The position numbers were made by a program, and so were the translations under genes. Shown here in pieces: positions 35,895 to 43,966 of a DNA stretch of 64,000 nt. Origin of the DNA: JBBDMC01 sp963775235 (GTDB lineage: Bacteria; Pseudomonadota; Alphaproteobacteria; Rhizobiales; Kaistiaceae); the NCBI GenBank assembly GCA_963775235.1, contig CAVZHY010000001.1:62001-126000 (forward strand). The letters run 5' to 3'. The notes beneath the pieces are model-generated. The model saw nothing but the letters and a program-made list of their open reading frames with translations. It searched no databases and was not told the DNA's origin. Positions within the stretch are counted from its first letter, which is position 1. Each line of letters begins with the position of its first letter.

Positions 35895-37577
35895 CCGGCC
35901 TGCCGCTGTCGCCCGGATTCGTGCTGATTGCCGCCGGACTGATCCTGCCGGCCCTGCCGGTGCGTGCCCGCCAGGCGGTTCTGCTGATCGCCCCGGTGGT
36001 GGCGCTGGCGCTGGTGTGGCTGGTGCCGGACGGGCCGTCGCTGTCCGTGCCCTTCCTCGGCTTCGATCTGGTGCTGTGCAACGGCGCCCCCGCGGGCCGC
36101 CTGTTCGGCACGGTCTTCTCGATCATGGCGTTCGGCGGGGCGCTCTATGCGCTCAACCAGAGGAACGTTGTCGAGCTGGTGGCCGCCTTCTGTTATGCGG
36201 GCGCAGCGCTCGGCGTCGCCTTCGCCGGCGACCTGATCACCGTCTTCGTCTTCTGGGAAGTGATGGCGGTCGCCTCGACGCTGGTGGTGTGGTCGGCGGG
36301 CAAGCAGGCCGCCGGCGCCGGCATGCGCTACGCATCGATCCACCTGCTCGGCGGCGTCCTGCTGATGGCCGGGATTGCCGGCCACATCGTCTCGACCGGG
36401 TCGACCGCGTTCACGGTGATGCAGGCCGACAGCGTCGCCCACTGGCTGATGATCGCCGGCTTTCTGGTGAACACGGGCGCGCCGCCGGTCTCGGCCTGGC
36501 TGCCCGACGCCTACCCGCGCGCGTCCTACTCCGGCACGGTGTTCCTTTCCGCCTTCACCACGAAGACGGCGGTGTACGTGCTGCTGGTCGGCTTTCCCGG
36601 CGTCCGAGATACTGATCTTCGTCGGCCTCTACATGGTCTTCTACGGCATCATCTACGGCATCCTGGAGAACGACATCCGGCGCATCCTGTCGTACTCGCT
36701 GGTCAACCAGGTCGGTTTCATGGTGACCGCCATCGGCATTGGCACGCCGATGGCGCTGAACGGTGCGGCGGCCCACGCCTTCACCCACATCATCTACAAG
36801 GCGCTGCTCATGATGTCGGCGGGATCGGTCATGACCATGACCGGCCGCAGCAAATGCACCGAACTCGGCGGTCTTTTCCGCGCCATGCCGGTGACCGCCA
36901 TCACTGGCATCGTCGGCGGCCTGTCGATCTCCGCGGTGCCGCTGACGTCGGGGTTTGTGTCGAAGTCGATGATCGCGGAAGGCGCGGCCGAGGCGCACAT
37001 GCCCATCGTCTGGCTGCTGGTGACCGCGGCGGCCGTCGGGGTGTTCATCGACATCGGGCTCAAGTGGCCGTGGTACATCTTCTTTGCCAAGGACTCCGGT
37101 CTGAAGCCGCACGACCCGCCCCTGCCGATGCGGGCCGGCATGGTTCTCTTCGCCTTCCTGTGCATCGGCATAGGCATCTTTCCGGGCGTGCTGTACCGGA
37201 TGTTGCCGTTTCCGATCGAATACGTCCCCTATACGGTGCCCCACGTCGCCACCATGCTCCAGCTTCTCCTGGCCGGCGGCTTCGCGTTTGTGCTTGTGCT
37301 GCCGCTGCTCAAGCGGACCGCCACGATCACGCTTGATACCGACTGGTTTTGGCGAAGTGCGGGGCGGACACTGGCGGTCAGGCTGACGGACCGATGGTCG
37401 CGGGCGCGGGAGGCGGTGGCGCTCACGGTTCAGCGCGGGGCGATCCGGGTCTTCCGGACCGTCTATCGCTACTCCGGACCCGCCGGCGCCCTCGCAAAGA
37501 CTTGGCCGACAGGCAGCATGGCATTCTGGGCCACGCTTTTGCTTGCCGCCTATCTTGTTATGTACTACTTTGGATAA
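35891..37577 (+). pseudogene. Mrp antiporter subunit D (third copy), one frameshift
   Basis: N-terminal frame from ATG 35891 contains FGTVFSIMAFGGALYALNQR, FVFWEVMAVASTLVVWSAGK and PPVSAWLPDAYPRASYSGTV. At about 36602 one extra base shifts the frame; it resumes SEILIFVGLYMVFYGIIYGI and continues DIRRILSYSLVNQVGFMVTA to the stop at 37577. The rebuilt protein is about 561 residues with a long C-terminal TM helix (MAFWATLLLAAYLVMYYFG). Third proton-channel-like subunit of the operon and last gene in it. Confidence 0.83.
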
Positions 37578-37843
37578 CTTCGCCTAACCCGGTCAATCAA
37601 AGAGCCAAGCATATTGAAATCATTGGCTGTGCAATAAACGATTGCAGCTTCCATTCCTTCTTAAAGAGCTTTACGCTTGTAAGTGTGCCGCGCAGCGGCT
37701 ATGAAGTTTCAAGTAACGGTTTCGATTCCGCTGGTCCAGCACGGTGTGGCTGATCGAACACTGGTGTCAGGTCACAGAAAAGTGCGGCTGTCTGTTGTTG
37801 ACCGTTACGAAATGGCGAAAATACAAACACACCAGGATGAACC
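37578..37843 (+). other. Intergenic leader upstream of mucR
   Basis: 266 relatively A+T-rich bases between the Mrp operon and mucR. It probably carries the mucR promoter. No gene or clear terminator was recognised. Confidence 0.4.
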
Positions 37844-38257
37844 ATGATTGACCAAGCTTCCGACGGCGACCTGATCGACTTGGCGGCCGACATTGTTTCC
37901 GCTTATGTCAGCAACAACACCGTTCCGGTGTCCGATCTCCCCAGGCTGATCGCCGACGTCCACAACGCCCTGAGCGCGACCCAGATGGGCGTGCGCGAGC
38001 CGGAACCGGAGCCGCTGAAGCCGGCAGTCAATCCAAAGCGGTCGGTCTTTCCCGACTACATCATCTGCCTAGAAGACGGAAAGAAATTCAAATCGCTGAA
38101 GCGTCACCTCAGGACGCATTACGATCTTTCGCCGGAGGAATATCGGGACAAGTGGGGCCTGCCCGCCGACTATCCGATGGTGGCGCCGAATTACGCCGCC
38201 GCTCGCTCAGCTCTGGCGAAGAAGATGGGCCTTGGCCAGCAACGCCGCCGCCGCTGA
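37844..38257 (+). CDS. mucR: MucR/Ros family zinc-finger transcriptional regulator
   Basis: 137 residues. The prokaryotic C2H2-type finger is seen in YIICLEDGKKFKSLKRHLRT with the following HYDLSPEEYRDKWGLPADYP, identical in layout to rhizobial MucR and Agrobacterium Ros (the first Cys and the two His ligands are in place). These proteins bind A+T-rich targets and regulate exopolysaccharide, motility and cell-cycle genes. A terminator hairpin follows. Confidence 0.95.
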   Translation: MIDQASDGDLIDLAADIVSAYVSNNTVPVSDLPRLIADVHNALSATQMGVREPEPEPLKPAVNPKRSVFPDYIICLEDGKKFKSLKRHLRTHYDLSPEEYRDKWGLPADYPMVAPNYAAARSALAKKMGLGQQRRRR

Positions 38258-38678
38258 ACAACGCCTGCCATAGGGCTTCCGACCGCCGCCGCTTTGCCGG
38301 CGGCGGTTTTCGTTTGGTTAACCGGGTTACAGAACCGGCGTTCCGGAGCGTCGGATTCCTGCGCTCGAGCGCCTGTCGCTCGGCCGCGTATGCCTGAGTG
38401 AGAGCGATGTGCCGGTTGAGGTCGTAGGTCCAGTGGCCGGCGCGGCCGCGGTTGCGCTCGGCCCTCAGGGCGCGGGCCAGGCGGGCGACTATCCGCCGCT
38501 GCCCGGCGACACTGTTATCGGCCAGGTCCTTCGGCATTAGCGGCAGCAGCCGCGCCAAATGCAGGTTGCGGTCGTATTTTTGCACGCCCGCTGCGACCAC
38601 GGCCGCGAGTGAATTGGCAGCTGCCAGGCGGAGCGGTGAGCGCGCCGGGGTTTTGTGCTTGTTTGAAGATAATTGCAC
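38109..38678 (-). CDS. Conserved protein of unknown function next to mucR
   Basis: GTG start at 38678 preceded by AAAGGAGA. The first 130 residues look real: LRLAAANSLAAVVAAGVQKY, IVARLARALRAERNRGRAGH, WTYDLNRHIALTQAYAAERQ, a helical basic protein I associate with Hyphomicrobiales genomes. The part after about 38320 (PPPAKRRRSEALW onward) runs through the mucR terminator and mucR itself and is probably not native; the original stop was likely near 38320. Boundaries on the 3' side are therefore doubtful. Confidence 0.55.
   Translation of the reverse strand: MQLSSNKHKTPARSPLRLAAANSLAAVVAAGVQKYDRNLHLARLLPLMPKDLADNSVAGQRRIVARLARALRAERNRGRAGHWTYDLNRHIALTQAYAAERQALERRNPTLRNAGSVTRLTKRKPPPAKRRRSEALWQALFSGGGVAGQGPSSSPELSERRRNSAPPSDSRRAGPTCPDIPPAKDRNAS
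38283..38315 (+). terminator. Rho-independent terminator of mucR
   Basis: An 8-bp G+C stem (CCGCCGCC paired with GGCGGCGG) around the loop GCTTTGCC is followed by TTTTCGTTT. It lies 26 bases after the mucR stop. Confidence 0.75.
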
Positions 38679-38813
38679 GAGGGTCTCCTTTTGGAGACGC
38701 CAGTGTCGCTCCGCTGGAACCCGCGGGGATAAGTCGGCGGTCGTGGCGGCCGACGGAGGATACCGTTTGAAAAGTTATCCCCGCGCGCTGGAATACGGGT
38801 AAGGTGGTATAGG

Positions 38814-38821
38814 ATTAAAAT
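38814..38821 (+). repeat. 8-bp target duplication, left edge of the E1-E3 array
   Basis: ATTAAAAT between chromosomal ..TATAGG and the E1 terminal repeat CCCAATTATCTGGTTGACAC. The same octamer recurs at 41255, 43894 and (7 bases) 47028. Confidence 0.85.
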
Positions 38822-38884
38822 CCCAATTATCTGGTTGACACCACAAGCCGCAATCCCTGAGATTAGGTACAAAGGAGAACGGCA

Positions 38885-39821
38885 ATGGCTACGCAATGTC
38901 ACGCTTTTCCAAAGATCGCTTCCACGACGAGGACGCGGCGCGCGCCTATCTGGAAAGCGTCCTGTGGCCCGATGGCCGGATTTGCCCGCATTGCGGCACC
39001 GTCAATCACGCCTACGCGACCAAGCGCGCTGGCGTGTACCGCTGCGCCGAGAAGGGTTGCCGCAAGGATTTCACCGTCACCATGAAAACGGTCATGGAGC
39101 GGTCGCACATTGCCCTGCACAAATGGATGCAAGCCTTCCATCTGATGACCGCTAGCAAGAAGGGCATTAGCGCCCACCAGTTGCACCGCACCCTGAACAT
39201 CACTTATGAGGCCGCTTGGTTCATGGCCCACCGCATCCGTGAGGCCATGCGCGCAGGGGGCCTTGAGCCCTTGGGTGGCGAAGGCAAGATCGTTGAAGCC
39301 GACGAGACCTATTATGGCCGCGTCGAGAAGCCTCGCACGCACACCACAACAGCGCCGCCCTTCACCAAGTCCGGTAAGACCGCAAACAAGCGTCCTATCG
39401 TGGCGCTGGTCGAGCGCGGCGGCAGGTCCGCACATTCCATGTCGCGGTCGCCGACAAGCACACCATCACAAGATCGTTGGCGAAAACATCGCCCGCGAGA
39501 GCCGCCTGCACACGGACGAAAGCCGCCTCTATCGGTGACACCGCTGGCATTTCGCCACCCACGAGCGGTCAAGCATTCAGCCGGCGAGTACGTCCGCGGC
39601 GACGTCCACACCAATACGGCCGAGGGCTACTTTTCGATTTTCAAGCGCGGCATGCGCGGCGTCTACCAGCATTGCGACGAAAAGCATCTCCATCGCTATT
39701 TGGCGGAATTTGATTTCCGCTACAACAACCTCATTGCCCTCGGCGTGAACGATGGGAACGTGCGGCGCTAGCAGTCAAGGGTGCGGCTGGCAAGCGTCTC
39801 ACGTACCGGGGGCCTCACTAA
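38885..39821 (+). pseudogene. IS1595-family transposase of E1, frameshifted
   Basis: Zinc-ribbon N-terminus WPDGRICPHCGTVNHAYATK with a second CAEKGC pair, then HLMTASKKGISAHQLHRTLN, the first catalytic Asp in VEADETYYGR, then frame changes near 39425, 39475 and 39535. The DESRLY block and the terminal NTAEGYFSIFKRGMRGVYQH (catalytic Glu) and KHLHRYLAEFDFRYNN are still readable in pieces, ending RLTYRGPH at 39821. At the 5' end ATG 38885 has the better ribosome-binding site (AAAGGAGA) but is out of frame with ATG 38896. Not functional as written. Confidence 0.82.
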
Positions 39822-39941
39822 GCCCGACTAGTAGCCACGCCGCTAAACGTTTCATGCGTTGGCGATGGAAATGCTACGGCTTGCCGAAACCAAAGAAAGC
39901 GTAAAGGTCAAGCGGATTTGGGTTCGTTGATGGAGGTAGAA

Positions 39942-40319
39942 ATGTCGTTCGCCACAGCACTGAAGCAATCCGCGCTTTCTCCGGATGGGCGCCTTATCGA
40001 ACTGACATTCGCGACTGATGACGGCGATGTCGTTATCGACATTCGTCCAGAAATTCTTTCGACCGCGATTTAAGATATGGCTGGCGTCTTAGCACGTAGC
40101 GACAATCTTTCCATGAAAGGAATCGTCTCAGCGCCGAATCCAGCACAATTTCGGGCGACTTCAGTTGAAAACGGGCGCGGCGTAGCCGTTTCGTTTGCGA
40201 TGCCGAATGGCCTACAGCATCATTTTGGGTTCGATACCAGGGATGCGGAACGCCTTGGAAGGCAAGTTCTTGATGCAGCGTCGGCTGCCAAACTAATGAA
40301 CCCTCCGACGAAACAATAA
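39942..40319 (+). pseudogene. Small conserved gene in E1 with premature ochre stop
   Basis: ATG 39942 follows TGGAGGTAG and reads MSFATALKQSALSPDGRLIE, FATDDGDVVIDIRPEILSTA-I, then TAA at 40074, then in the same frame DMAGVLARSDNLSMKGIVSA, PNGLQHHFGFDTRDAERLGR and MNPPTKQ to 40319. The two halves are one reading frame broken by a single stop codon. The product (125 codons) is small and soluble with no recognised catalytic motif. ATG 40077 could in principle restart translation of the second half. Confidence 0.65.
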
Positions 40320-40322
40320 TCG

Positions 40323-40485
40323 TCATCGCGTTTTTGGTTTTTTATTTCTCGATTTTGGTTGCGGCTTGTCCCGCTTCGGAGTGATGCCGTCTTTGGGCTT
40401 GTGGCCGACAATGCGAACACCGGCGCAAAGCGGCTTCCATACGTCGTCGCGCTTCGTCTTTAGCATGTTTGTCGTCGGCACACAT
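40323..40485 (-). pseudogene. Passenger gene A of E1 (small basic protein), frameshifted
   Basis: ATG 40485 overlaps the ATG of gene B on CATG. It reads MCADDKHAKDEARRRMEAAL, then, after one extra base near 40423, AGVRIVGHKPKDGITPKRDK and ends KSRNKKPKTR. A downstream ATG at 40466 opens only the second frame. It corresponds in position, orientation and basic composition to the PPKPHT-type proteins of E2-E4; here the motif is GHKPKD. Unknown function; possible partner of gene B. Confidence 0.5.
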
Positions 40486-40968
40486 GAGGAGTGACTTCTC
40501 AAATCATCACCAATTGGAGGACGAGCACGAAGCCACGTTTGACCGATTGCTGGCCGAGCGGAACGGGTTCTATTTGTCCGTGGGACAAGGAATTTCCCTT
40601 TGGTCATCCATGGAAAATGAAATTGTCATGATTGCAGCGAGCCTACTTGGAACCAGTGACGAAAAAGCCGGACTGGTCCTCTAATCCGTCGCTAATTTTC
40701 ACACGTGGCTCAACATTATCGACGATTTGTTCTCCGTTGAGAGCGATGCCGCCGACTACAAAAGTAGGTGGACTGTGCTCTCCGCACATTCTCTGCGGGG
40801 ACTGAATGATACCCGCACCTCGATTGGCCCATCATAGCATCTGGAGTGCGCCGTTGACTTCCCCGCTCGCGCTTCGTCCAAGCAAGAATGCGATATTCGC
40901 TCAAAATCCAAAAAACACTTGCCGGAGCCGATGAAGAAATCATCGAATTTAGCCGTGACGTGTTTTGA
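40484..40968 (+). pseudogene. Passenger gene B of E1 (R-x4-H helical protein), damaged
   Basis: Begins MRSDFSNHHQLEDEHEATFD, then YLSVGQGISLWSSMENEIVM and LLGTSDEKAGLVL, an in-frame TAA at 40683, and continues in the same frame SVANFHTWLNIIDDLFSVES and LRGLNDTRTS. One base later the frame changes to LAHHSIWS, giving NDTRTSLAHH, i.e. R-x4-H, and later to KIQKTLAGADEEIIEFSRDV with stop at 40968. The W-x3-E helix plus R-x4-H arrangement matches gene B in E2-E4. Confidence 0.6.
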
Positions 40969-41245
40969 ATGGAGCAGAAGTTGACAACTTTACGCCACGC
41001 GATGCGCGGGCTTCCTCCTCCCGAATTTCCCACATTGCCCGAAAAATCTGGCGGATAACTTCTCGATCCGCCTCCAACGGATGTTCTACAGCGCAACTCT
41101 CCCACAGGACCCCGACGCCTATATCCTCCATCCTCTGGCTAATTTTGATCTCATCGGGCGCGCCAGCTTCGTCGATCTCCGTCGCATCTGACGGTACCGG
41201 CGAAGCAGCGTCCATACTAGGTTTCGGGTGTGTGGTGTCAACCAT
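40949..41245 (-). CDS. Passenger gene C of E1
   Basis: 98 residues: MVDTTHPKPSMDAASPVPSD, IDEAGAPDEIKISQRMEDIG, VGVLWESCAVEHPLEADREV, IRQIFRAMWEIREEEARASR. It starts 9 bases inside the right terminal repeat and reads inward, converging on gene B with a 20-base overlap. The EAGAP motif and the L-W-E-S block recur in the C genes of the other elements. Mostly helical, acidic; unknown function. It is the only apparently intact gene of E1. Confidence 0.6.
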   Translation of the reverse strand: MVDTTHPKPSMDAASPVPSDATEIDEAGAPDEIKISQRMEDIGVGVLWESCAVEHPLEADREVIRQIFRAMWEIREEEARASRGVKLSTSAPFKTRHG

Positions 41246-41254
41246 ATAATTAGG

Positions 41255-41262
41255 ATTAAAAT
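41255..41262 (+). repeat. Shared 8-bp junction between E1 and E2
   Basis: ATTAAAAT lies exactly between the right repeat of E1 (..ATAATTAGG) and the left repeat of E2 (CCTAATTATGCAC..). The surrounding bases form a palindrome with 11-base arms. Confidence 0.9.
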
Positions 41263-41275
41263 CCTAATTATGCAC

Positions 41276-41304
41276 TTGACAAAAGAGAGCTGATTTGCTA
41301 GGTG
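41276..41304 (+). promoter_or_regulatory. Inward promoter-like signal in the E2 left terminal repeat
   Basis: TTGACA is built into the inner part of the terminal repeat; 17 bases further is TAGGTG, a poor -10. The same TTGACA/G occurs facing inward at every terminus except the right end of E3 (ATGACA), with 16-17 bases to a T-A-rich hexamer at some of them (CATATT in E4 left, TAGATA in E2 right). It could drive gene C here and the transposase at the other end. Confidence 0.4.
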
Positions 41305-41723
41305 TGACGACTGCCAATCCTGCTCAGGCAGGAGAGGCTGGCGCGCCCGGTGAAGTCATTCCGATGGATAGTCGGCTTCAGATGATTGAGCGGATTTTGC
41401 TGGAGGAGATTGATCTCGCGAAGCCTGACGACTTAGCCTTTCTTGAATCTCAGGTGCCTCGTATAGCATTGAGATTGTGTGATTGTCGGCTTGTCCCAGA
41501 TAAATCGAAGGAAGAATGTTCCGTGCCCGCAAACACGGTCGTGTGCCTCAATCATCGCGACAAAGTCGTTCTTTTTGTAGACCAAGATTTTGCTGCGGTC
41601 GTCGCCAATGAGTTGATCTCGCGGATCAACAAGGAGAAAACCATCTTTGATCTGAGGAGAAAATCCCCATGCCCAGTGTGCAAGACGGTCGCGATTTTTC
41701 TGATGCGATCTGGCGATGGCTAA
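41304..41723 (+). CDS. Passenger gene C of E2
   Basis: Reads VTTANPAQAGEAGAPGEVIP then MDSRLQMIERILLEEIDLAK and PDDLAFLESQVPRIAL. The first 20 residues are almost identical to gene C of E4 (VTTADPAQAGEAGAPGDGDL). The frame stays open to 41723, but from about 41433 it overlaps gene B on the other strand and is probably out of frame there; the real gene likely ends near 41450. GTG 41304 is the conserved possible start; TTG 41295 and ATG 41364 are alternatives. Confidence 0.5.
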   Translation: MTTANPAQAGEAGAPGEVIPMDSRLQMIERILLEEIDLAKPDDLAFLESQVPRIALRLCDCRLVPDKSKEECSVPANTVVCLNHRDKVVLFVDQDFAAVVANELISRINKEKTIFDLRRKSPCPVCKTVAIFLMRSGDG

Positions 41724-42021
41724 TATGGCGTTGAGTAGCCTCAGTTGTTTTTCATCTAGCTTTTCACGCGCGACGGCTTGGATTACGGCGGTCTTCGCTG
41801 ATTGAAATTCAAGGGCGAGATAGGCTGTTGCCGCCGTGTCCTTAGGGCCACCTAAAGAGGTGACATAGAGGCTCAGAAGGAAGGCTTCGACTGTTGACCA
41901 AGTAGAAATCGCCTCCAGCGCCAGCGCCGCCAAAGGAGGATTATGACTGGAAGATGCGCAGGCCAGCGTTAGCGATGAACACGTTTGCGCCTTTTGCTAC
42001 TTTTGATAGCGGTTGAGGCAT
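41433..42021 (-). pseudogene. Passenger gene B of E2 (R-x4-H helical protein), one frameshift
   Basis: ATG 42021 overlaps gene A on CATG and reads MPQPLSKVAKGANVFIANAG, LRIFQ. One extra T near 41948 hides the junction to HNPPLAALALEAISTWSTVE, AFLLSLYVTSLGGPKDTAAT, LLNAILAIARSHQKNRDRLA, then HWAWG and LLVDPRDQLI, ending RHLRFKKG at 41433. Corrected length is about 195 residues. RDRLAH is an R-x4-H motif as in HEPN RNases; an upstream W-x3-E helix is shared with the other B proteins. The long frame alone would start at TTG 41933. Confidence 0.68.
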
Positions 42022-42217
42022 GACAAGGAACTCCAAAGAGGAATTTACCGAAGCCAAGCGCATCGCTGCCCGCATGCTGGCGATGCCGCCTAAGCCGCAT
42101 ACTGACTCCAAGACGGGAAAGGAAAAAGAGAAAGGCGCCGACAAAGCGAAGCCTAGCCGACGCCTCCCTGCGTCACCGAAGAGCAGAGATGATCGCCGCG
42201 ATTCCAATGAGGATTAG
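42020..42217 (+). CDS. Passenger gene A of E2 (PPKPHT small basic protein)
   Basis: 65 residues: MTRNSKEEFTEAKRIAARML, AMPPKPHTDSKTGKEKEKGA and a Lys/Arg/Asp-rich tail. The RIAARMLAM[P/Q]-P-x-PHTDSK segment is shared with gene A of E4 and, less closely, E3. A helix followed by a disordered basic tail suggests a nucleic-acid- or partner-binding peptide. Divergent from gene B, start codons overlapping. GAGG lies immediately before the ATG, closer than usual. Confidence 0.62.
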   Translation: MTRNSKEEFTEAKRIAARMLAMPPKPHTDSKTGKEKEKGADKAKPSRRLPASPKSRDDRRDSNED

Positions 42218-42274
42218 GGCGACGTTCACTCGGATGGTGACGGTGACCTGAATGGTCGATCCATGCTTGCGCAT
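42173..42274 (-). CDS. 33-residue membrane peptide antisense to the end of gene A
   Basis: MRKHGSTIQVTVTIRVNVAL followed by ILIGIAAIISALR: a short basic N-terminus and one hydrophobic helix of about 16 residues. GAGGG lies 8 bases before the ATG. It overlaps the 3' 45 bases of gene A on the opposite strand. No counterpart was recognised in the other three elements. Could be a small toxin-like membrane peptide or a chance ORF. Confidence 0.35.
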   Translation of the reverse strand: MRKHGSTIQVTVTIRVNVALILIGIAAIISALR

Positions 42275-42601
42275 GAAAGGGCCCTCAGGTCGCGACCGGC
42301 CGCGACCCTTTCGGGTTACGGTCTAGCGCCCGGAAGAACGGATACGTCACCGCCGTTCACCGGATAATCGGCCCACCATCGGCTTTCTAGAATCGCTTCC
42401 GGTGGTCCCGCGTGGCGTCCCTTTTGTCGGCCCGTTTGTCTGGGAGGACAACTGGCGGCCGGAAGGGGCGGGGGGCGAGGCTTTATTCAGGGTGACCGAC
42501 GGAGCCACCGTCGGCGCTGGTTTGTGCCTCGGCGAATCTGAATGGTGGGCCGATTGCTACTTTGAGTTGAGTCTCTTTGGCGACGCCAACGCATGAAATG
42601 C
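42275..42601. other. Cargo spacer of E2 without a supported gene
   Basis: 327 bases between the membrane peptide and the transposase 3' end. It holds an inverted repeat GGTCGCGACC/GGCCGCGACC near 42288-42310. A plus-strand open frame 42402-42596 (64 codons, MVPRGVPFVGPFVWEDNWRP) has no ribosome-binding site or family resemblance that I recognise. Confidence 0.4.
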
Positions 42602-43597
42602 CTAGCCTTCTGGCGTAGCGTTTTGGGCTTCACCAATCCGCCGATAGGTAAGGCGCTTGCCTTCGATGCCCCGGGCAATGTCGGTAACGCGCTCAGCATC
42701 GGTCCAGCCAAGGGCGGTGCGGCGGTTGTAGCGGAAATCAAATCCGCGAGGTAGCGGTGCAAATGGGCTTCGCCGCAATGCTGATAGACGCCTGCATGCC
42801 GCGCTTGAACACGGAAAACACGTTCTCGACCGTGTTGGAGTGAACGATGGCGTCGCCTCATACGGACGTATTCGCCGGCCGAGTGCTTCACGGTGCGGTG
42901 GTCGGCAAACTCGTTGCCAGTCTCGGTGTAGAGGCGGCTTTCGTCGGTGTGGAGCGCGACTTTCGCGGCGCACGTTGCGGACCAGAACGTCGCGGACGCT
43001 CGGCCTTGGTGGCGTTCTCGACATGGAACATGCGGACCTCGCCGCCGCGCTCGACAAGGGCGACGATGGCGCGCTTGTCCCAAGGCGCTTGCGCTTGAGT
43101 GTGGGGACGGCCCTTGCGCGGCTGGTGACGGCTTGCGGGTTCTCGCGGCGCCGAAATAGGTTTCGTCGGCTTCGACGGTCTTGCCTTCGCCGCCAATCGG
43201 GACCAGGCGTCAGGTCCTTCATGGCCTCGCGGATGCGGTGCGCCATGAACCACGCGGTGCGGTAGGAGCCGAAGCCGAGCATGCGGTAAAGCTGGTGGGC
43301 GCTAATGCCCTTCTTGGATGCGCCCATGAGGTGCATCGCCAGCCACCACTTGGTCAGCGGGATTTTGGAGCGCTCGAACACGGTGCCGACCGTGACGGTG
43401 AACGTGCTCTTGCAGGCGTTGCAGTAGCGCAGGCCGGGACGGTGCGAGCGCTTCTTGCCCTCGACCAGCGGCATGGTGCTCGGCTCGACATTGCCGCAAT
43501 GGGGGCAAACGGGACCATCCGGCCAGCGGACGGCCTCAAGGGCTTCGCGGGCTGCGGTTTCGTCGTTGAAAATCGGGTTTTGGAGATTGGCTGACAT
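42602..43597 (-). pseudogene. IS1595-family transposase of E2, frameshifted
   Basis: ATG 43597 opens MSANLQNPIFNDETAAREAL and WPDGPVCPHCGNVEPSTMPL, then YCNACKSTFTVTVGTVFERS and the SKKGISAHQLYRMLGFGSYR block, nearly the same as the intact E4 enzyme. After MKDLTPGP (about 43200) the frame changes several times; VEADETYFG, HTDESRLYTETGNEFADHRT and VKHSAGEYVR are readable in other frames. The C-terminus (GKRLTYRRIGEAQNATPEG) ends at 42602 in the original frame. Not active as written. Confidence 0.85.
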
Positions 43598-43646
43598 GAT
43601 CAGTTGGCTTTCGGATTATGAGGCGGCTGCGGGTCATATGGCGTGT

Positions 43647-43829
43647 CTAGCAGCCGAACAATGTTTTGAAGCTGCTCAAGCAGTTCTGGTGCGGAAGATC
43701 GCCGGAAGAGAATTTCAACTGGCGGGCGTTCTTGAATTCCATCGTCAGGAGAAATCCGCTCCTATCTTTGGTCACCCGGTATCCGATCCGGGTGGCGGTT
43801 ATCCACAAAGCGTTTTGATGATCTGACAT
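43647..43829 (-). CDS. Small ORF between the E2 terminus and its transposase
   Basis: 60 residues from ATG 43829, preceded by AAGGGAGCGG: MSDHQNALWITATRIGYRVT, KDRSGFLLTMEFKNARQLKF, SSGDLPHQNCLSSFKTLFGC. It lies directly downstream of the terminal-repeat TTGACG and upstream of the transposase, same strand, so it would be co-transcribed. Not recognised; no equivalent in E4. Confidence 0.45.
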   Translation of the reverse strand: MSDHQNALWITATRIGYRVTKDRSGFLLTMEFKNARQLKFSSGDLPHQNCLSSFKTLFGC

Positions 43830-43893
43830 GACATCCGCTCCCTTCGCCGTATATCTAGGCGAATCACACACTTTCGTCAAGTGCATAATTAGG

Positions 43894-43901
43894 ATTAAAA
43901 T
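43894..43901 (+). repeat. Shared 8-bp junction between E2 and E3
   Basis: ATTAAAAT exactly between ..GTGCATAATTAGG (E2) and CCTAATTATATAC.. (E3). Confidence 0.9.
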
Positions 43902-43966
43902 CCTAATTATATACTTGACAAAGCGGAGTGAGTTGCTACGTTGTCAATAGGTTGAGGAAACTGGTC

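Larger units (their letters stand above)
38822..41254 (+). mobile_element. Compound IS1595-family element E1
   Basis: 2433 bp bounded by imperfect terminal inverted repeats: left CCCAATTATCTGGTTGACAC, right (complement) CCTAATTATATGGTTGACAC, 18 of 20 identical. Content from left: transposase (frameshifted), a conserved small gene with a premature stop, then the passenger module A (minus), B (plus) and C (minus). Both sides carry ATTAAAAT. All genes except C look damaged, so E1 is probably the most decayed of the four elements. Confidence 0.85.
41263..43893 (-). mobile_element. Compound IS1595-family element E2
   Basis: 2631 bp, inverted relative to E1, E3 and E4: transposase at the right end on the minus strand, passenger module at the left. 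Terminal repeats CCTAATTATGCACTTGAC are perfect over 18 bp and continue [A/G]AAAG. They are identical to those of E4, and the transposase N-termini are nearly the same, so E2 and E4 are recent relatives. The transposase here is frameshifted; the E4 enzyme could act on these ends in trans. Confidence 0.88.

Noticed and set aside
38280..38320. mucR terminator hairpin as part of a coding sequence on the minus strand
   Set aside because: The hairpin with T-run fits a terminator; the minus-strand residues across it are low-complexity.
42402..42596. 64-codon plus-strand ORF in E2
   Set aside because: No ribosome-binding site, no counterpart in the other elements; kept only as part of the spacer note.
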